DNA from: Pseudomonadota bacterium
GTDB taxonomy: Bacteria; Pseudomonadota; Alphaproteobacteria; Rhodospirillales; 2-02-FULL-58-16
NCBI GenBank assembly: GCA_022567015.1
Contig: JADFHR010000143.1
Location: 1 to 8,426, forward strand
Length of the DNA: 8,426 nucleotides
Direction of reading: 5' to 3'
Shown in pieces: positions 6,769-8,426 of this stretch; within the stretch, counting starts at the first letter, position 1, and every line of letters begins with the position of its first letter. A program made the position numbers and the translations under genes. The notes under the pieces are model-generated. The model searched no databases. It saw only the letters and a program-made list of their open reading frames with translations, and was not told the DNA's origin.

Positions 6769-8100
6769 ATGTCCGGAAAAATCGTCCTCTGCTTCCCCCG
6801 CATCGATCTCGAAAAAGAACACCACCATCTGCCCCTGAGCACGCTTTCTCTGGCGGCGCCCTTGGAACGGATGGGCATCGACTACGAGATCTATGACCAG
6901 CGCGTGGATGAGCCGTCCCGTCTGGAGACGCTGCTCGAGGATGCCTGGATGGTCGGGGTGACCATGTTCACCGGCTACCAGACCTATTGCGGATACGAGA
7001 TTCTCAAACAGGTCAAGAAATCCCATCCCAACATCATCACCGTGGCCGGCGGTCCCCACGTCAGCGCGCTCGCCGCCCAGACCATCGAAGACGATCACGT
7101 GGACTATGCCGTCGCCGGGTTCGGAGAGGCCCCGTTCTACGCCCTTGTCGCCGAACTGCTCGAGCACGGAGACCTCAACGGGCACGTCATCCCGGGGTTG
7201 TACCGGAAGGACAACTCGGAGTTGATATTCCTGCCCACCGACAAGAAGTTCGCCGGCGACAACTGGCACCAGCTGCCCTACCACAAGATCAACGTGGAAA
7301 ACTATATCAACGAGGCCACGAAACGGGTCATGTACGTGTCCCATTACGGCTGCCCCGCCAAGTGCACGTTCTGCGCGACGCCGGAATTCCGCAAGTGGAC
7401 GCCCAAGCCCATCGACCTCGTCCGCAAAGACCTGGCCAACCTGCATGACCAGTATCCCTTCGAGGAACTGTGCTTTTTCGACGCCACCCTGTTCACCCGC
7501 AAGGAACGGGTCTTCGACATCGTCAAGCTGCTGGACGACTATCCCAACATCAAGTGGCTGGCCGATGCCCGGGCCGTCGAGCTGAACAAGTACTCGACGG
7601 AAGAGATGATCGAGATCACGAACCGGGACGCCGAGCTTAGCTTCCTGGTCGTCGGCCTGGAAACCGGCAGCCAGTACATCGCCGAAGAGGTCATGAAAAA
7701 AGGCCTCAGGCACCTGGAGATGTTCAAGACCGTGGCCTACAGGTTGGACCGGGCGGGCATCAAGATGGTCTCCGGCCTGATCTTCGGCATCCCCGGGGAA
7801 ACGGTGGAGGACCTCAAGAAAACCATCGATTACATCTGGGAGATTCGCGAGATCCATCCCGCCTTCCGGCTCAGCTCCACCTTCTTCAGGCCCCTGCCGG
7901 GGACCGAGCTCTACGACCTTCTCGACCTGAAAGGCTTCATCCAGCCCACCTCCTTAGAGGAATGGGCCGAGGTCGGCGCCGAAAGCCACTTCGAATACAA
8001 CACCTGGATGGACATCCCGTGGATGGAAGAGGGGCAAAAAGTGGAATACAGGAAGGTGTACGAGGAATTCAGAAACCAGCACGGGGAAATCCTCATGTAG
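6769..8100 (+). CDS. B12-binding-domain radical SAM protein (class B-like), substrate unknown
   Basis: This 443-residue cytoplasmic enzyme combines an N-terminal cobalamin-binding-type Rossmann domain (about residues 1-150) with a radical SAM barrel. In the first domain GGPH at 94-97 and GFGE at 117-120 are the usual landmarks. The DxHxxG motif of base-off, histidine-on B12 proteins is not seen, which is common in this class. The 4Fe-4S ligands are Cys195, Cys199 and Cys202 in GCPAKCTFC. Further SAM-barrel motifs are GLETGS at 296-301, GLIFGIPGET at 336-345 and PGTELY at 377-382. All expected catalytic elements are intact. Family members carry out radical methylations or ring-forming and rearrangement chemistry on sugars, hopanoids, tetrapyrroles or antibiotics. 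The substrate cannot be read from this sequence. It has its own AT-rich upstream region and no partner gene within 160 bases. A link to surface or filament modification is inferred only from its neighbours. Confidence 0.88.
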   Translation: MSGKIVLCFPRIDLEKEHHHLPLSTLSLAAPLERMGIDYEIYDQRVDEPSRLETLLEDAWMVGVTMFTGYQTYCGYEILKQVKKSHPNIITVAGGPHVSALAAQTIEDDHVDYAVAGFGEAPFYALVAELLEHGDLNGHVIPGLYRKDNSELIFLPTDKKFAGDNWHQLPYHKINVENYINEATKRVMYVSHYGCPAKCTFCATPEFRKWTPKPIDLVRKDLANLHDQYPFEELCFFDATLFTRKERVFDIVKLLDDYPNIKWLADARAVELNKYSTEEMIEITNRDAELSFLVVGLETGSQYIAEEVMKKGLRHLEMFKTVAYRLDRAGIKMVSGLIFGIPGETVEDLKKTIDYIWEIREIHPAFRLSSTFFRPLPGTELYDLLDLKGFIQPTSLEEWAEVGAESHFEYNTWMDIPWMEEGQKVEYRKVYEEFRNQHGEILM

Positions 8101-8104
8101 CCCG

Positions 8105-8126
8105 GCCGGGACTCTCCGTTCCCGGT
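8105..8126 (+). other. Small hairpin just after the radical SAM stop codon
   Basis: CCGGGA (8106-8111) pairs with TCCCGG (8120-8125), extended by a G-T wobble at 8105/8126, around an eight-base loop. It begins four bases after the stop codon. No T-run follows, so it may mark the mRNA 3' end only through a factor-dependent mechanism. A perfect palindrome CCCGGCCGGG (8101-8110) overlaps it. Confidence 0.3.
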
Positions 8127-8180
8127 CAAGACGTTCGCCCCCCGACACCCGTTTCCCTTAAGCCCGACCCCGGAATTCCT

Positions 8181-8200
8181 GGTCGCGTAGAGCCGCGACC
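8181..8200. repeat. Inverted repeat GGTCGCG-N6-CGCGACC
   Basis: The seven-base perfect arms at 8181-8187 and 8194-8200 surround TAGAGC. There is no T-run on either side. It could be a second 3' hairpin of the radical SAM transcript or a protein-binding site. Nothing else in 8127-8242 could be recognised. Confidence 0.35.
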
Positions 8201-8242
8201 GATCGATCCGCACCGGCGGCGCCGGGTGGGACCGCGGTCCTC

Positions 8243-8289
8243 AAAAACAAAAGGGGCGCGGGGCCCATGGCCCCGTGAAGGCCCGCGCC
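8243..8289 (-). terminator. Intrinsic terminator for - strand transcription
   Basis: Read on the - strand, GGCGCGGG (complement of 8282-8289) pairs with CCCGCGCC (complement of 8255-8262). CC and then TTTTGTTTTT (complement of 8243-8252) follow. An inner hairpin, GGGGCC-ATG-GGCCCC, can form as a competing or nested fold. The eight-base GC stem followed by a T-rich tract is the standard factor-independent terminator layout, and on the + strand there is no T-tract. It implies a transcript coming from the right edge of the window. Confidence 0.7.
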
Positions 8290-8295
8290 GCAGCG

Positions 8296-8373
8296 CTTGC
8301 GACGGGCACCCCGGGTACCTACGGGAAAGCGTATCGGCGGGGTCCTGTTCCGTGTACCGGGCGTCCCCGCAAG
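8296..8373 (-). other. Extended imperfect hairpin, possible small RNA or structured 3' UTR
   Basis: The two halves of this 78-base stretch pair with small bulges. In + strand coordinates, CTTGCG 8296-8301 pairs with CGCAAG 8368-8373, GGG 8304-8306 with CCC 8365-8367, CCC 8310-8312 with GGG 8359-8361, GGTAC 8314-8318 with GTACC 8354-8358, and ACGG 8321-8324 with CCGT 8350-8353. The strand is assigned from the terminator that follows on the - strand. It does not contain the conserved apical loop of SRP RNA. A 6S-type elongated hairpin cannot be confirmed by eye. It may be an independent small RNA of roughly 130 bases or the untranslated tail of a convergent gene. Confidence 0.4.
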
Positions 8374-8378
8374 GGCAT

Positions 8379-8426
8379 CTATCCGCCGCCGCGGGCGGCT
8401 TCGCGCAGTCTGTCCATGGTCCTTGC
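8379..8426 (-). CDS. Possible C-terminal end of a convergent gene, 5' part outside the window
   Basis: On the - strand the bases from the right edge read ARTMDRLREAARGGG followed by a TAG stop at 8379-8381. Only 15 codons are visible. The amphipathic Arg/Leu/Glu/Ala run with a glycine tail resembles a protein C-terminus, and the intrinsic terminator about 90 bases downstream on the same strand fits a gene ending here. The + strand is also open at the edge, so chance cannot be excluded. No function can be suggested. Confidence 0.35.
   Translation of the reverse strand, partial: ARTMDRLREAARGGG

Noticed and set aside
6703..7857. 384-codon open frame on the - strand opposite the radical SAM gene
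   Set aside because: The + strand frame has the full cluster-binding cysteines and SAM-barrel motifs. The reverse frame has none and would begin inside the protein.
8320..8376. Possible cobalamin riboswitch, because of GTCCCCGCAA near the B12 enzyme gene
   Set aside because: The other conserved elements of the riboswitch are not in place, and the stretch lies downstream of the radical SAM gene. The bases are better explained as one arm of the imperfect hairpin.

Overview
This window carries the distal end of a flagellar operon on the + strand, followed by two accessory enzyme genes. It is GC-rich, with strongly GC-biased third codon positions. The protein features suggest an alphaproteobacterium, probably Rhodospirillales-like. 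FlgJ is only a rod-binding domain with no muramidase. FlgK carries the FSNFFGLNDFF block that I associate with alphaproteobacterial FlgK. A short FlgN sits directly before flgK. The genus cannot be named from the sequence alone.

Region 1 (1-5547) holds five tightly packed genes: flgI (P-ring, 5' end outside the window), flgJ (rod-binding protein), flgN (export chaperone), flgK (hook-filament junction protein 1) and flgL (junction protein 2). They overlap by one base or are 2 to 22 bases apart, and no internal terminator or promoter is evident, so they are most likely one transcript. The order follows assembly. FlgI builds the ring around the rod that FlgJ helps assemble. FlgN keeps FlgK and FlgL export-competent. 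FlgK and FlgL then form the adaptor between hook and filament. FlgK (737 aa) and FlgL (516 aa) are both clearly longer than the enteric versions. The extra length lies in the variable, surface-exposed middle. In FlgL it contains a recognisable two-copy domain duplication, and in FlgK two hook-IN-like segments.

Region 2 (5548-6607) is a 67-base spacer with a strong GC-rich hairpin, then a 330-aa FemAB/GNAT-fold acyltransferase-like protein. It is probably still part of, or partly uncoupled from, the flagellar transcript.

Region 3 (6608-8100) begins with an unusually AT-rich 161-base gap. The gap holds a sigma70-like promoter and two short inverted repeats, one of them a clean operator-like palindrome (CTTACG-N5-CGTAAG). 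It is followed by a B12-binding-domain radical SAM enzyme of 443 aa with an intact CxxxCxxC cluster motif. This gene looks independently transcribed and regulated. Its substrate is unknown. Its position next to the acyltransferase and the filament-junction genes makes cell-surface or filament modification a reasonable but unproven idea.

Region 4 (8101-8426) is noncoding on the + strand as far as I can tell. It is rich in secondary structure. On the - strand it contains an intrinsic terminator with a T-rich tract, an extended imperfect hairpin of about 78 bases just upstream of it, and what may be the last 15 codons of a convergent gene entering from the right edge. No tRNA, rRNA, CRISPR array, insertion sequence or attachment site was seen.
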